DNA of 64,000 bases from Vicia villosa (taxonomy: Eukaryota > Streptophyta > Magnoliopsida > Fabales > Fabaceae), in the NCBI RefSeq assembly GCF_029867415.1, contig NW_026705585.1, positions 372,001 through 436,000 of the forward strand. Reading direction: 5' to 3'. The notes beneath the pieces are model-generated. The model was not told the DNA's origin, ran no database searches, and was given only the letters and a program-made list of their open reading frames with translations. The position numbers were made by a program, and so were the translations under genes. Numbering within the stretch: the first letter of the stretch is position 1; each line of letters starts with the position of its first letter. This document shows, piece by piece, positions 24,072 through 35,976 of this stretch.

Positions 24072-24770
24072 CTAGGAATTGATTTTCCTCCTAATTCTAT
24101 CTTTAATAAACTCAAAGGTTACTCTCCTGCTTCTCCCAACCATAGAAGGAACACCAAGATACTTACCAGTACCCAACACTTCTTGAACTCCTAAAGAGGT
24201 GGCCCGCAAATTCCTAGTATCAGAATCAACATTCCTACTACAAAAGAACTCGGATTTCTGGAAATTGGTCGCTTGACCAGAAGCTTCCTCGTACGTAACA
24301 AGAATATCCTTCATAACATTAGCTTTTTCATTAGTAGCTCTGAAGAAAAGAAAACAGTCATCGGCGAACAGAAGGTGAGAAATGATAGGAGCATTCCTAC
24401 AGATTTTAATACCATGAATATCACCTCTATTTTCTGCTTTCCTGATAAGTGCAGTGAGCCCTTCTACACAAAGAATGAATAAATACAGAGAAAGAGGGTC
24501 CCCCTGCCTCAACCCTCGGCCAGGAGCAATTGAACCGACCATGTTACCATTTACTATCACAGAATACTCCACGGTTTCAACACAAAGCATAATCCACTTA
24601 ATCCATTTCTGACAAAAGCCCATGGTGATGAGAATATCCTTCAAGTACTCCCAGTTTATCCTATCATACGCTTTACTGATATATAATTTAAGAGCTATCT
24701 CACCGACTTTGTCTCTGATTTTAGTCTTCATATGATGAACCACTTCAATGGCAGCCATAACATTATCCAA
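24072..24770 (-). pseudogene. LINE reverse transcriptase domain (partial)
   Basis: The 232-codon frame covers the L1-type RT palm: DNVMAAIEVVHHM, KLYISKAYDRINWEYL, GLRQGDPLSLYLFILC, HLLFADDCFLFFRA (the FADD active site) and the QKSEFFCS region. Functional copies usually read F/YDK where this has LYISKAYD. The N-terminal fingers and endonuclease are absent because of 5' truncation. Downstream frames continue to the next block at 23786-23391 after stops. Confidence 0.9.
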
Positions 24771-24933
24771 TATAGATCTTCCAGGAACAAAAGTTGATTG
24801 ATTATCTGAGATGCACTTCTCTAATATTCTCTCACTTTATAATCTATATAATGCGAATGTTAAATTATTTTATTATTTTTTCAAATTTTGCAAGACGGTT
24901 CTCATATTGTACGAAGATTTCAAATTCACCCTT

Positions 24934-25506
24934 AGAGTGTGTTTGGATGGAGCATTTTAATGAGGGAAAGTAATGTTTTGAGGGAATTTAAAATGATTTG
25001 ATCAAAATCTATTGTTTGGATATAAAAATGAAGAATTGTTAAAATGATGGAAATTTATGGAGTATTTCATCTAAGTTAAATTTAATCATTTTGAAATGAC
25101 ACTAAAAACTAAAGAATTTGAAATTCCTCTCATGTTCCATAGAATGTATTTGTTATTATTATTTCTTCAAACTTTACAAATTGGTCCTCATATTTTCCAA
25201 AATTATAAAATTGACCCCAAATTTTTTTTTAAAATTGCAAATTGGTCCTTAATAATTTTTAAAATTTACAATTTGGTCCTTCAAATTTTTAAAAATTGCA
25301 ATTTGGTCCCTACTTTTCAATTTTTTAATTTGGTCCAAAAAATTTATATTTTATAAAAAAATACCCAAAAAATCTAACAATGAATTACCTTAATACTTCA
25401 TCCAAACAAAATAATTTAAAATGAATGGATTTCAATTGAATCATTTGAATTGCTTTGAATTTTAAATTCCCTTAAAATTTCTAATTACCTCATCCAAACA
25501 CATTCT
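24934..25506. mobile_element. Tourist/PIF-like MITE, copy C
   Basis: TIRs GAGTGTGTTTGGATG on the left and, inverted, CATCCAAACACATTC on the right. TTA trinucleotides flank it, consistent with the PIF/Harbinger 3-bp target. The body contains repeated 'AAATTGGTCC' phrases and no ORF of interest. Confidence 0.65.
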
Positions 25507-26062
25507 TAGAGTGTGTTTGGATGAAGCATTTTAATGAGATAATGTAATGTTTTGAAGGAATTTAAAATGATTTGCACAAAATTTATTGTTTGGATACAAA
25601 AATGAAGAATTGTTAAAATGATGGAAATTTATGGAGTATTTTATGTAAGTTAAATTTAATCATTTTGAAATAACACCAAAAACTAAAGAATTTGAAATTC
25701 CTCTCATACTCCATAGAATGTATTTGTTACTATCATTTCTTCAAATTTTGTAAATTGGTCCTCATATATTCCAAAATTACAAAATTGGCCAAAAAAATTG
25801 CAAATTAATCCTTATTAATTTTTAAAATTTACAATTTGGTCCTTCAAATTTTTAAAATTGCAAATTGGTCTCAATTTTTAATTTGTTCCAAAAAATTTAA
25901 ATTTTATAAAAAATAACCCGAAAAATCTAACAATGAATTATCTTAATACTATGTCCAAACAAAATAATTTTAAAAGTGAATGGATTTCAATTGAATCATT
26001 TGAATTGCTTTGAATTTTAAATTCCTTTAAAATTTTCAATTACCTCATCCAAACACACTCTT
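25507..26062. mobile_element. Tourist/PIF-like MITE, copy D (tandem with C)
   Basis: Same family and orientation as the copy just upstream, sharing a single TTA between them. It has GTGTGTTTGGATGAAGC at the left and CTCATCCAAACACACTC at the right. Confidence 0.65.
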
Positions 26063-26339
26063 AAAATTTTTAAAATTACAAATAATTCTTCAATAATGTT
26101 CATATTTTACAAACTAGTCCCTTCAAATTTTCAAAAATTGTAAATTGCTCTCTATTTTCAATATTTTAAATTTGTCCCAAAAATTTTAAAAAATTATGAA
26201 AATGACCTCAAAATTTTAACAAGGAATTATTTTACTACATCATCCAAATAAAAATAAATAAAAAAGAAATGAATTTCAAAAGAATCATTTAAAATTTTGA
26301 ATTTCTTAAAAAATATAAATTATCTCCTCCAAACATACT

Positions 26340-29287
26340 CTTAAATATTAGTATAATGTTAAAATTCAAGTATTTTCCCCTGACTATAACTAAAACATTG
26401 GGAATAAGAAAAACTCATATTTTCTTGATGGTTACATCCTAATAGTCCTAACAGAGAGTAATACTTGTTAATAAAACTTGAGTATTTGCATGGAAAAAAA
26501 TAACTAATTTTACTTTTTTGTAGTTTCTTTTTTAATGTACAATGAGTAACTGAAACTAAACATTTGAGACGAGAAGAACCACAATGATTAATTGTTGAAA
26601 TATTTTATAATTAAATTTTATTTAATTATATATTTTAATAATAATTATTATTATTATTATGTGAAATATATATTTATATTAATCATATTAGTTATTTATC
26701 AAATTAAATAGTTAAATAAAATTAAAAAGACTAATTAAATTTTTGAAAACTAATTAATTAGTTAATTAATCAATTAGTTAGATATGAACCGAAATACAAA
26801 CGAATATTGAATGAATATCTGAATAGTGTCATATCCTAATTTTTTACTCTAAGAATCACCAATCATATTGCATTCATGCAACACATCAAGATCATAATCT
26901 TAGTGAGTCTCTTAGCTTTGGCCCTTTCTAGTCTTGCCTATGAGGGATCACCAAGCATCCATGTTTGTTTATCTTATAAATACATGTTTCTTACACTAAC
27001 CAAAATACAAAAAAGATGTTTTGTTTCTCTTCATACTTTGTACTTGTAGGTGTTGAATCAATAGCATTCATCTCCTTTCCTAAATTAGAATTTTGAGGAT
27101 CGACTCTCAATCAACTGGTCATTCATGGAAGCTCAATGGTTTAAATTCCAGAGGAACATTATCATCATCAAAGTATCATTTCTTAAGCATCTCTCAACTT
27201 CATTTGATCAAGTTCATATCAAGATCACGTGGTTTGGTTCATCAAGAAGTCCACAGGTTCATGTGTTTATTTACATGCTTTCTTCAACAAGTTTCATCAA
27301 GCCATGAGCCTCATTATCAAGTGTGCTTCAAGATAATATCATTTCAAGGTTATATACTTCCTCATGCCATATCAAAATCAAGATCACTCCAACCTTCATT
27401 GCTGCTGTAATTGATTGCGAAGACACCAGAATATAAAGAGATAGAGTTAGAGAGATGGCACCACAATTAATAGAAATTTGGTTGAATGTTAGCCTAATCC
27501 TCTTCCAAGAGACTTACTAAGAGTTTTAATAATGACTTGAGCTTTTACAAGTTATGTCCACGAATATTTATTAGAAGCGAATCAAGAAATTTTACATTAC
27601 ATACCCCCACAACCAAATAAGAGTTTTTTCATGGGTTAAGCTTGCAAACTGAGTAGAGATTTTACCGGCTAATATTAATAACAAAAGATAACTTTTACCA
27701 TGATGAGTTCTAAAACAAAATCTTGAATATTCATTCACTCACTCAAGTTAATAATACCTTTGATTATCAATAGTGGTTATGAATTTGATTAAATAACAAG
27801 GAAACATGTTGTTTTTGAATGAAAAATATAGAGGGAGTTTAGAAGTATTTATGATTTAGTACAAATGATATGCCATGGTGTAGACATTAATGCAGTTGAT
27901 TGTACTTGAACGTACAATAGTTGAGAGAACGACTGTTCACGTAGGAATTAAAAGAGACTATGTGTTTTTCTCTCTAGAATCAGTGCATGTCTTTTCCAAT
28001 TATGGGATTGAGGTATTTATTCTTTTTCAATTATGGGATTGGGGTATTTATCAAAGACTTCTAGGGCCTGGCCTAGAAATCCAGAAAACAGTTCTTCTAA
28101 TTCCATGATCAGAAATGTTAGAGTAGAAGAAGACTCATTCTCCCTCAAATCATGAGGGAGACGGTTTTCTCCTTTGGATTGATATTTCCAGATTGTTATT
28201 CTTGGACACCTCACATGTCACGTGTGATGAATGAAAAAGGTAATGGATCCTAGTTCGGACGAGGTAACTCAGACCCAATCGGGCGACGTGACTAAGGGTG
28301 TGCAAAATATCCGAATATAATGCCCAAACCCATAACTATATCAAAATCCATTTTAAATATCAGGATATAATGAAATGGTTATCAATTGGATTACTTTTAA
28401 ATGGTTGGTTACCCAACTAGGGGTGTTCAAAACCAAATCACCCCAATAGAAAATCGCAAATCAAACCAAACTAAACTGGAAATCGAAAAAACTTCATTTG
28501 ATTCGGATGTGTTTGGGTCTTTTAACAAAAGTGTGTGTTTCGATTCGATTTGCGGTTTGTATTTTGCAAACCAAACCAAATTAAACCGCATTATGTTACA
28601 ATACAAATTTCACTTAACTCACATCAAACTCAAACCTAAACCTATTATGCCTTAGTCTTACGATTACGAACAATTTTCTCTTCCTCACACTTAGGATTTC
28701 AGTTTCAGCCTTTTCAAATCTCTTCTAGCAGTATATCGCATTCTTCTCCAAATACATATTGCCTCTTTTTCTCTAATATTTACTCTCTTGTATTCTTTCT
28801 TTTCCACTTTCTCATTTTTATGCTATTGTTCTTTCTTTTAATTTTGTTTTTATCGCACCTCTTCTTCTCTAATGTCTCCTCTCTTTTGTTCTTTCTTTTC
28901 CATCTTCAATAATCTCTCATCTCCTCTATTTTTGGTTTCATTATAATGTTTTTGATCTTTTTTAAATTATTGTTTTATGTTTATTATTCCACCTTTGTCT
29001 AATATTATTTGTACATATTAAATGGGAAGTTGTGGTCCAAATATGATGAATTTTATTGTTATTTGATAGTGTATGATTGACTAAATATTGTTTTATGAAT
29101 TTTATAGTCTATCTTGAATAAAATATTTTTTTATTTTCATTTTCTGTTGAGTTTTAGATGCAAATATACCACCAGGTTTCCCATGCTTCATGGACAAAAC
29201 AATTCTTTTGAAAACAAGCAGTATTTTTTCTGTATTTAATATTAAAACCAGAAAATAAAAACAAAACAGGTACTATTTGCTTGTGTT
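26340..29287. other. Intergenic with decayed LTR-like and dispersed repeats
   Basis: A possible LTR promoter (TTATAAATACA near 26973, followed by a long leader to about 27420) and a second LTR-like stretch (about 27880-28300) are seen without coding sequence. At 28410-28640 a 'GGGGTGTTCAAAACCAAATC' family repeat, rich in AACCAAACC, is present. From 28660 to 29150 there is pyrimidine-rich sequence with no gene. Confidence 0.4.
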
Positions 29288-32229
29288 TCAAGAAATCTCG
29301 TCTTCAGCGGGCGGTGAACCAGGAGCAACCGGAACAAAACCTCTACCGCCAAATACAGGTCTCATAAACTTATCATCGAATTTCCTCCAAAAGTAGTGAA
29401 CCGTAGTAGTAGGATAACGCATCAGCAAACTCAGAGTACTTCGTCTATGATTTGGCTGATTGTTGCTTTGGTTGACGGAACAATTGCTTTCGAGGAGTAG
29501 TAATCTCAGATCCTCTTGATTATCAGTGGAACCAGAAATGGGTGGTTTTGAATGCCTTAACTTCACAGCCTCAATCAAAGGCTTTGTTATGGAACCAAAT
29601 ACCTATTTGCATTATGTTTTTGTTGGCAATGAAAACTACCAAGTTAGTATTTATGTGATCCTAATGCAATTCATATTCTGTACATTAACACGAAAACCCA
29701 CCACGGTACTGAATAAGACGAGGATTATAGTTGACGTGATCATTAATGCATAGTCTTCAGCAGATGCTATCTCAGATTTTGAAAACTGCATTTGAATTGA
29801 AAGCACGCAGATCAAATGTCTGAGTTGAACAGAAATTTCAGAAAAGATTGAAGTTAAAGCATATGCTTGCCTGATTATAAGACAACGCGATGGTCACGGC
29901 CCCTCTCATTAAGCCTGCCCACCATATTATAAACTGACATTTTGAACAGTTCAACAGAAAATTAGTGAGGTTAACTGAAAATGTTAGCACTTCAGGGAAC
30001 TAGAAGAAAACATTGATGATCTATGAAGTACTGATACAGACACGGATACTGATACGTCGACATTGGTAATAATTAACAGAATAGATGTGATTGAATGAAA
30101 TCACATGTATCGGTGTTGGACATCAGCAGGTATTGAACACTCTTTCAATTTGTAGTGTTGGTGTTAGTAAGAGAGTAACTACCTGTGATCGAAACTCAAT
30201 TTTTGTGCTCTCTCTTGTTTTGAAGCAATTTGCAATGTTTGCAATAGGGAAAACAAATGCGGCTCTTCCAATCAAAACTAATGAAATCAAAGTTGAGCTG
30301 ACAGCAACTGAAGTTCCTATGCTGCTCCAACATAATAATGTGGTAGAAAAATGATTGAAACTAAAACTAGAATAATTAACCATTGGTTTATGATTGTGTG
30401 AACTAGAGAAGTTTTTATATACCTGGCTTTGCTTTTTTTCCATTTGTCAATGTCTAGAGCATCCATGCCAACATATAGAAATATAAAGGTTTCCGCTATG
30501 AACGAGAGAGTTGCAAAGGAATGCCTGAAATTGCGAAAGTATTTTGTAAATTAAGATTTGATATAAAAATGTTTAAGATAATGTCCTTACTTGGTTGTTG
30601 TCCTTGAGTTTCCTGTAACATTGTGCCATGTGTAGTGTGACATAACAATGCCACAGAAGAAAATAGTCAAAATTCCGCTGAGATTCAAAAGCTGCAAAAG
30701 CCACACAAATGTATATAGCTTTAAATTACAAACTGAATTGTTGGATTTATGATACCGTTTGCCGGTATAATATCAACTAAAATATCTTTGTCGATAGTGA
30801 TTTTGTACCTCGGCAATCATATATGACAGATATGCCATTAACATCATAAGTGCAACTTCACGATCTGTAGAGTGCCTGAAAATAAAAGGATCTATGTCAG
30901 GCGCGCAGCATTGAGACTTTGTTGAGCACTTGTTACACTGTAGAGTTTTAATCATACCTCCCAAAGTAAAGTGTTTTAATAATATAAGCACTTGCAAGGC
31001 CAACCTGAAAAGGTCGTCATATAGCAAGTCAGAATATAACTGTGACTCCAGTCCTATCGATTATAGATTTCAATTTGAACTTACAATTACGCCGAGAGCA
31101 GTACTAGTGCAAAAGAGGTAAAGGAAGGTCCCCAACAATTTCAAGGCAGTAATAGCATTGATACTGCTGAAGTTAAGTGATTGGACTGAATTGAAAAGAA
31201 CAATAGATGTGGCGTCATTTACTACTCCTTCGCCGAATACAATGCTGTAAAGAAAAGGTGTTTCATCTTGACTAAGAACCTTCATCGCAATAAGGAAAAG
31301 AAAATCGTTAAATGATCAAAATGTAAATTTACGTTTGAGCTGAGGTTAGAATATTATATGTACCTGTAATGTACAAACAGAATCAGTTGCTGACAGTATG
31401 GCCCCAATGGCTTCACATGTAAGGTTCATAAGCAATCAGAATAAGGAAGACGATGGTTAGATCGAAAGAGATAGATAGACAGAAATTGCTTTAAAATGAA
31501 GACTGTGGTACCTAGGTGATCTTTTATGCTGAGGTCAGTTATGCCAATCCCGTTAAAGAGTAGAAAGGCACCTAGAGAAGTTGCAGTGAAAGCATCTTTT
31601 TCAGCATGAGGTTCGGAAAACAATTAGAAACTTGAGAGATTTGATAAACAGTGATCTTACCGAGAGATATGAGACAGAAAGAAATAACTGTCCCAAGGAC
31701 ACCAAACAGAAGAATAGTCGTGAAATTCTTGAAGAACTGTTTCTTCTTGACTTGGAAACTGAAATGGTATTAAAAACCATACAAAAAGAAATAAGATATG
31801 AAAAAAATTAAGAGATAGAGAGGGATGATAATAATCAAAGGTACCCGGCATTGAAAATGATTGGTGGAAGCAAGTAAAGAAAGAACAAGTCTTCATTGAA
31901 TATTAGAATCTTGGTACTACGAAACTTGGTCACCAACAACACCACCACTCCAGAACACAAACCCTGCACTCAATTAACCAATTCAAGAAAATTTTGAAAT
32001 AGAAAGTTACATAATTGTAAGTGAAGAAAAGGTAAAGAATGAGATGAGTTTGTACAAGAAGGAGGGCTGTGATGGATTCATTGGCCCATCGATTCTCTTC
32101 GAGAAGGTGGCCTATGACGATGCAAGCACAGAGGAGTGCAAAGAATACGCAAAGTGCAACAATAGTGCTTGTGTTTAGATATAAAGTTGAAGAATCAAGC
32201 GGTGAGGATAACATATCTATCTCAAGCAT
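29288..32229 (-). CDS. NHX: Vacuolar-type Na+(K+)/H+ antiporter, NHX family
   Basis: Fourteen coding exons encode 536 aa: 32056-32229, 31845-31963, 31661-31758, 31512-31571, 31364-31410, 31085-31279, 30958-31004, 30809-30875, 30591-30691, 30423-30524, 30183-30321, 29871-29933, 29702-29785, 29288-29602. It exchanges cytosolic Na+ or K+ for H+ across the tonoplast. Key features: amiloride-binding LFFLYLLPPI (84-93), ATDSV (158-162) and FGEGVVND with transport Asp188. Also present are HSTDREVALMMLMAYLSY, WWAGLMRGAV and the conserved C-terminal RKFDDKFMRPVFGGRGFVP. Length and exon number fit class I (vacuolar) NHX. The endosomal class differs at the N-terminus. ATG 32229 is used; Met6 is an alternative. 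Intron 12 starts with GC, and exon 11 has a CAG/GAGCAG tandem-acceptor ambiguity. Confidence 0.93.
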
Positions 32230-33370
32230 TCTTTCACTCGCTCAAATTGAAAATGAGTAACTTTTCATTTCTCGGTAGAGTTATGTTGAATCAGTTGATG
32301 TTTACTATGATTAATTGGGGAAATGATGAGCAAACATACTGTTTTTGGATGATTATTACAAAATGGAGTTAGTTTTTAATAACATTGGTTTGCTAGGTTC
32401 TATATATACCAGCAAAATAACTGTCAGAATTTAAGAATTTTAATTTCAATAAATGAATGATATGTAATGAGTGTACTTCGGTTGTTGAGTGTGAAACGAA
32501 CTAACTACCAGTCTTATATTTTTGTTTTTTGTGGGTTGAAATAGAAAGTGTTTCAATCTTAGGAGTCATCTAACATTCTGATTTCTGACCAGTGAGGTAT
32601 AAACCAATTTGGTATAACTTGATGGCATTGATATTGACTGCTATGTAAGTTGTTTTATTTTGCACCAAGTTGCAACACAGAAGTGATCAATACCATAAAT
32701 CTGTAATTTGGTGCAAGATATTTAGTTCTGCCTCATGTTCATCGTTATCGTAAGATTGGAAAGATTAAGCAGTTTTACACTGCAAATTATATGTAATTTT
32801 ATTTTGAAGCTGTCAATATGGTTTAAAAGTAACTAAACATTCCATATTAAAAAAGTGACTAAGCCTGTGTTCATTGATAAATAGGAGTATTATGTTTTAG
32901 TCGGGTGAGATGATCCTGCTGATACCAATACGCGAGAATCATATCTCAGTAATTAGTAACAGAATTTTTACAGTGTATCCATAATGAATAATACCCATCA
33001 AATGTTACTTAATTGGTCATGCATTACAAGTAAAGAACAGCTTAAAAATTAGAAAGAAACATCAGCATGGAAGCAAGAAACAGTAATGTTACACAAGTAA
33101 ATTAGAACAAGAAGCAACACATCTTGCCATACAATAGAATTTTTAAGCAGGTGAACACATCTCTAACAGTCTTTGCAGTGAGAAACATTTTGAATATAAT
33201 AGAATTTTTTGGAATACATACACAGTACAAAAATAAATAGTCTCATTACAAGGAAATTGGTGATCTTCTATACTCCATCAAGTTTATATATAAATCTCGG
33301 CTTAAAGTAGCGAACAATGTTGCATGATACAAAAATGTTGGCATACCGGTTACAAAATTTCAAGACATGG
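32230..33370. other. Intergenic between NHX and PsbP-domain genes
   Basis: Contains the NHX 5' flank, presumably its promoter, and the 3' flank of the PsbP-domain gene. No ORF, RNA gene or named repeat was recognised. It is AT-rich. Confidence 0.5.
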
Positions 33371-35976
33371 CTACAAAATTGTCAGTGATATAACAGCAGA
33401 ACGAAGTTTTACACCATCAGTGTCCCACTTGTATTGTGGTGCAGTTGCACCAGCAATTATAACCTATAGAATAAAATGACACGATAATTATCTTTCTGTA
33501 TTTTATGTTCTTGAAAATATAGAAATGATATATGCATGTACCACTGGTTTGGATCCCCTTATGTGGAGATTTCACATGAGGGGTCAAGTGGGGGACCCAC
33601 CATCAAAATCCACGTGGGACGGATTGAATGAGTTTTAATGGTGAGATCCTGCACTTGACGCCGTCATGCGAAACATTCACACGAGGAGGGGATTCAAATC
33701 CTGTATCACCATAGAAATGTGAGAATTTGCTGTATTGGTAACTGGTTCAATTGGCAAAAGTTGGTGACCTAAACTATAATCCAGGCATTGCATGCCCAAC
33801 TTGATATGATATGTGTTAGTAAAATGCGTAGTAACAAACCTTTCCACCTCTTGCGCCTGCCATCAGTGCCAAGTGAAGCTCATCTTTACCAAATTCATAG
33901 AAATAGTAAGTCCTGAAATTAGAAAAGTAGAAACTGTTTTGGAATTTGGTGCAACAGAGAAACTCAAAATGGCAAGTCCAGATGACATAAAAATTGCTTA
34001 AAAGATTAAGAAACAGTGTCCTAGAATGCTGTTTATTTATAGGCAGGACCTTCTTGACTTGAATAGTTTGTTTCTTTTTCTTAAAAAAAATAAAATAGTA
34101 ATGAAAAAGATTGAAAATGAGCTTACCTAAAACCACCTTCTTCCTTAATTTTTATTGATCTTGCAGAATAAACTGCTGACCCTCCTGCATGTACATTGTG
34201 GGCGAAATAAGACACCGAAACGAAGAGCTAGGAGTAAAGAGAAAGAGCAATGAAGTATTCATATCATTTAAAACAAAACGATACCATAAAGATAAACTTA
34301 GAACAAAAGTAACATTGAGAATCTACAAAATCGTGCAGAAGTCAAAGCAAAATTGCACCTGGGATAAATAATTTTGCTGCTTCCTTCAATGAGCCTAAAC
34401 CAGATATATCCTGAGCCTACTACAATGAAGAATATGTAAGTTCCTTCCTTGAGCTTATATCAAGAATCAAAAATAGGACAACTAGATCTAAAACACAATG
34501 GTGCTGATATACACACACATATTCTCAGAGAATACCAATATGTGAGATTCTGAAACCTAAAATTATGCAAATCATGACTTGTCATATGCCGAATATAGGG
34601 TGAATATATTAGTGAGTAAAACAAAATATCCTTGACTGTCAGATTACCTCTAAAAAAGTGATTTTAAGTTGACTGGCCGGCCGTGTAATAACATTCAGAA
34701 CCGCTGATCTGATACAATCATGGACGACATGCTTATATTTCCTTCTAAACATATGCATAATTGCATAATAAGAAAGTAGAGAGTTAGGAGTTTGATAATA
34801 AAATTTACCCATCTGAAGAAACAAAACGTGCTACAACTTCTTTCTCCTTTGCCCTATCCCCATAAAGAGACATTCCAGCGCTAAAATCCTACAAACAAAT
34901 GGAAAATAAACTCAGCAAACTGAAAATCTCATAATGCTTTAATAATGCTTTATTATGATTATTTTCAAGAATCAAGTTCTGAAAAATGAATTATGAAGGT
35001 TCATTAGACAAATCAATCAGTAATATCTGGCCGAAGGCCCCATACAGATAAGACCTAGATATTAAGCCCAATAATGCAAAGCCCAAATAAAATCACCAGT
35101 CGTATATAACAGACACATGTGAGACTTAAGGTACGCTTTTCCGATCTCATAATTTCACTTCACTCATCTTAGCCTCTGTAACTAACTTTTGGGCGTAGAA
35201 GTGCTAACTTTGCAGGTCCACCCCGCGCCGCCATATCGTAGATCAGCATCACCGGATCAAAAGTCCATCATCACCAATCAATCTCAATTCTGGTTCCAAT
35301 ACGGAACAATTTTCATACTCATCTTTCAGTGCTAGTTTTCTATCACTAGTTTATAAAGTTAGTTTACAGCTAATAGTGGCTGATAATAGTTTTCTGTTAA
35401 TTGAAAATTTAGTACTACACATCATCAAAATTAAGCCTTTATTACTTGTAATCATCACAATTAAATCCAATCCAATGAGATTTTTTTTCCTTCTCCCTCA
35501 ATTTGTCATTAGTCTGCAATTGCATGACCCTATATTATCAATCCAAACATACCCCAATGCAAACTGTCATTCATTACTAGTTCTTCCTATTCAAAAGCTA
35601 TAAACTGAATAAAAAATATCAAAATTGATAAGTAAGCACAGTTTCAGAATGAAAGTACCTCTGGTTCCATGACATCTTGAAACTCTGGTGGGACTCGAAT
35701 AGCGAAGCCATCGCCATAGAAACGGAACCAAGAACTGGTATTTTCAATGCTAGAGAGAATGGAATTGGATGAAGAAGAGGGTTGAGGGGAAGATAGAGCG
35801 GGTGGGAGTTGAGGAGTTAGAGAAATGCCAATGCAGAGTAAAGAAGTTTGGAGGATAAGGTTGCGTTTGGAAGTGGGGTTGTTGTTGCTACAAATTGTGG
35901 GTTTTGAGGTGAAAGAGATGAAGGATTTGGTGTTGGCAATGCCAAGTTTGGGAAGTGTAGATAAAAGAATGGCCAT
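33371..35976 (-). CDS. PsbP domain-containing protein, thylakoid lumen
   Basis: Seven coding exons encode 246 aa: 35659-35976, 34809-34888, 34648-34708, 34359-34416, 34127-34184, 33840-33912, 33371-33463. The N-terminus is Ser/Thr-rich with few acidic residues (chloroplast transit peptide). It is followed by SKRNLILQTSLLCIGISL, a lumen-transfer segment with Lys-Arg in place of twin Arg. The mature part is a PsbP fold: SWFRFYGDGFAIRVPPEF, then AGMSLYGDRAK, VITRPASQLKITFLE, LGSLKEAAKLFIPGG, TYYFYEFGKDE, and a C-terminal KLRSAVISLTIL. Plant PPD proteins assist photosystem assembly in the lumen. Length resembles PPD3 and the motif order resembles PPD5, so the subfamily is left open. A MITE lies in intron 6. 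Confidence 0.88.
33546..33701. mobile_element. Foldback MITE in intron 6 of the PsbP-domain gene
   Basis: The left end GGTTTGGATCCCCT pairs with the inverted right end GGATTTGAATCCCCTC, and homology continues inward (CATGA...GGTCAAGTG). Flanking TGTACCACT (33537-33545) and TGTATCACC (33702-33710) may be a decayed 9-bp target duplication. Confidence 0.6.

Larger units (their letters stand above)
20331..24827 (-). mobile_element. 5'-truncated LINE (L1-type), interrupted by a solo LTR
   Basis: A 10-bp target duplication TCTCTCACTT flanks it (20321-20330 and 24828-24837). On the minus strand the order is RT, zf-RVT, RNase H, then a short A-rich 3' end (T-run at about 20334-20341 on plus). There is no endonuclease or ORF1: truncation falls inside the RT, just before VPGRSILDN-type sequence. 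A 1.97-kb LTR is inserted between zf-RVT and RNase H. Confidence 0.9.
20131..26340. mobile_element. Tourist-like element, split by a LINE and by two copies of its own family
   Basis: The left part (20131-20330 and 24838-24933) and right part (about 26063-26340) join into one copy of the 560-570 bp element seen intact at 24934-25506. The break around the inner copies is at a TTA trinucleotide. The right end reads CCAAACATACTCTTA. It has no coding capacity. The nested order is this element first, then the inner copies and the LINE. Confidence 0.6.
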
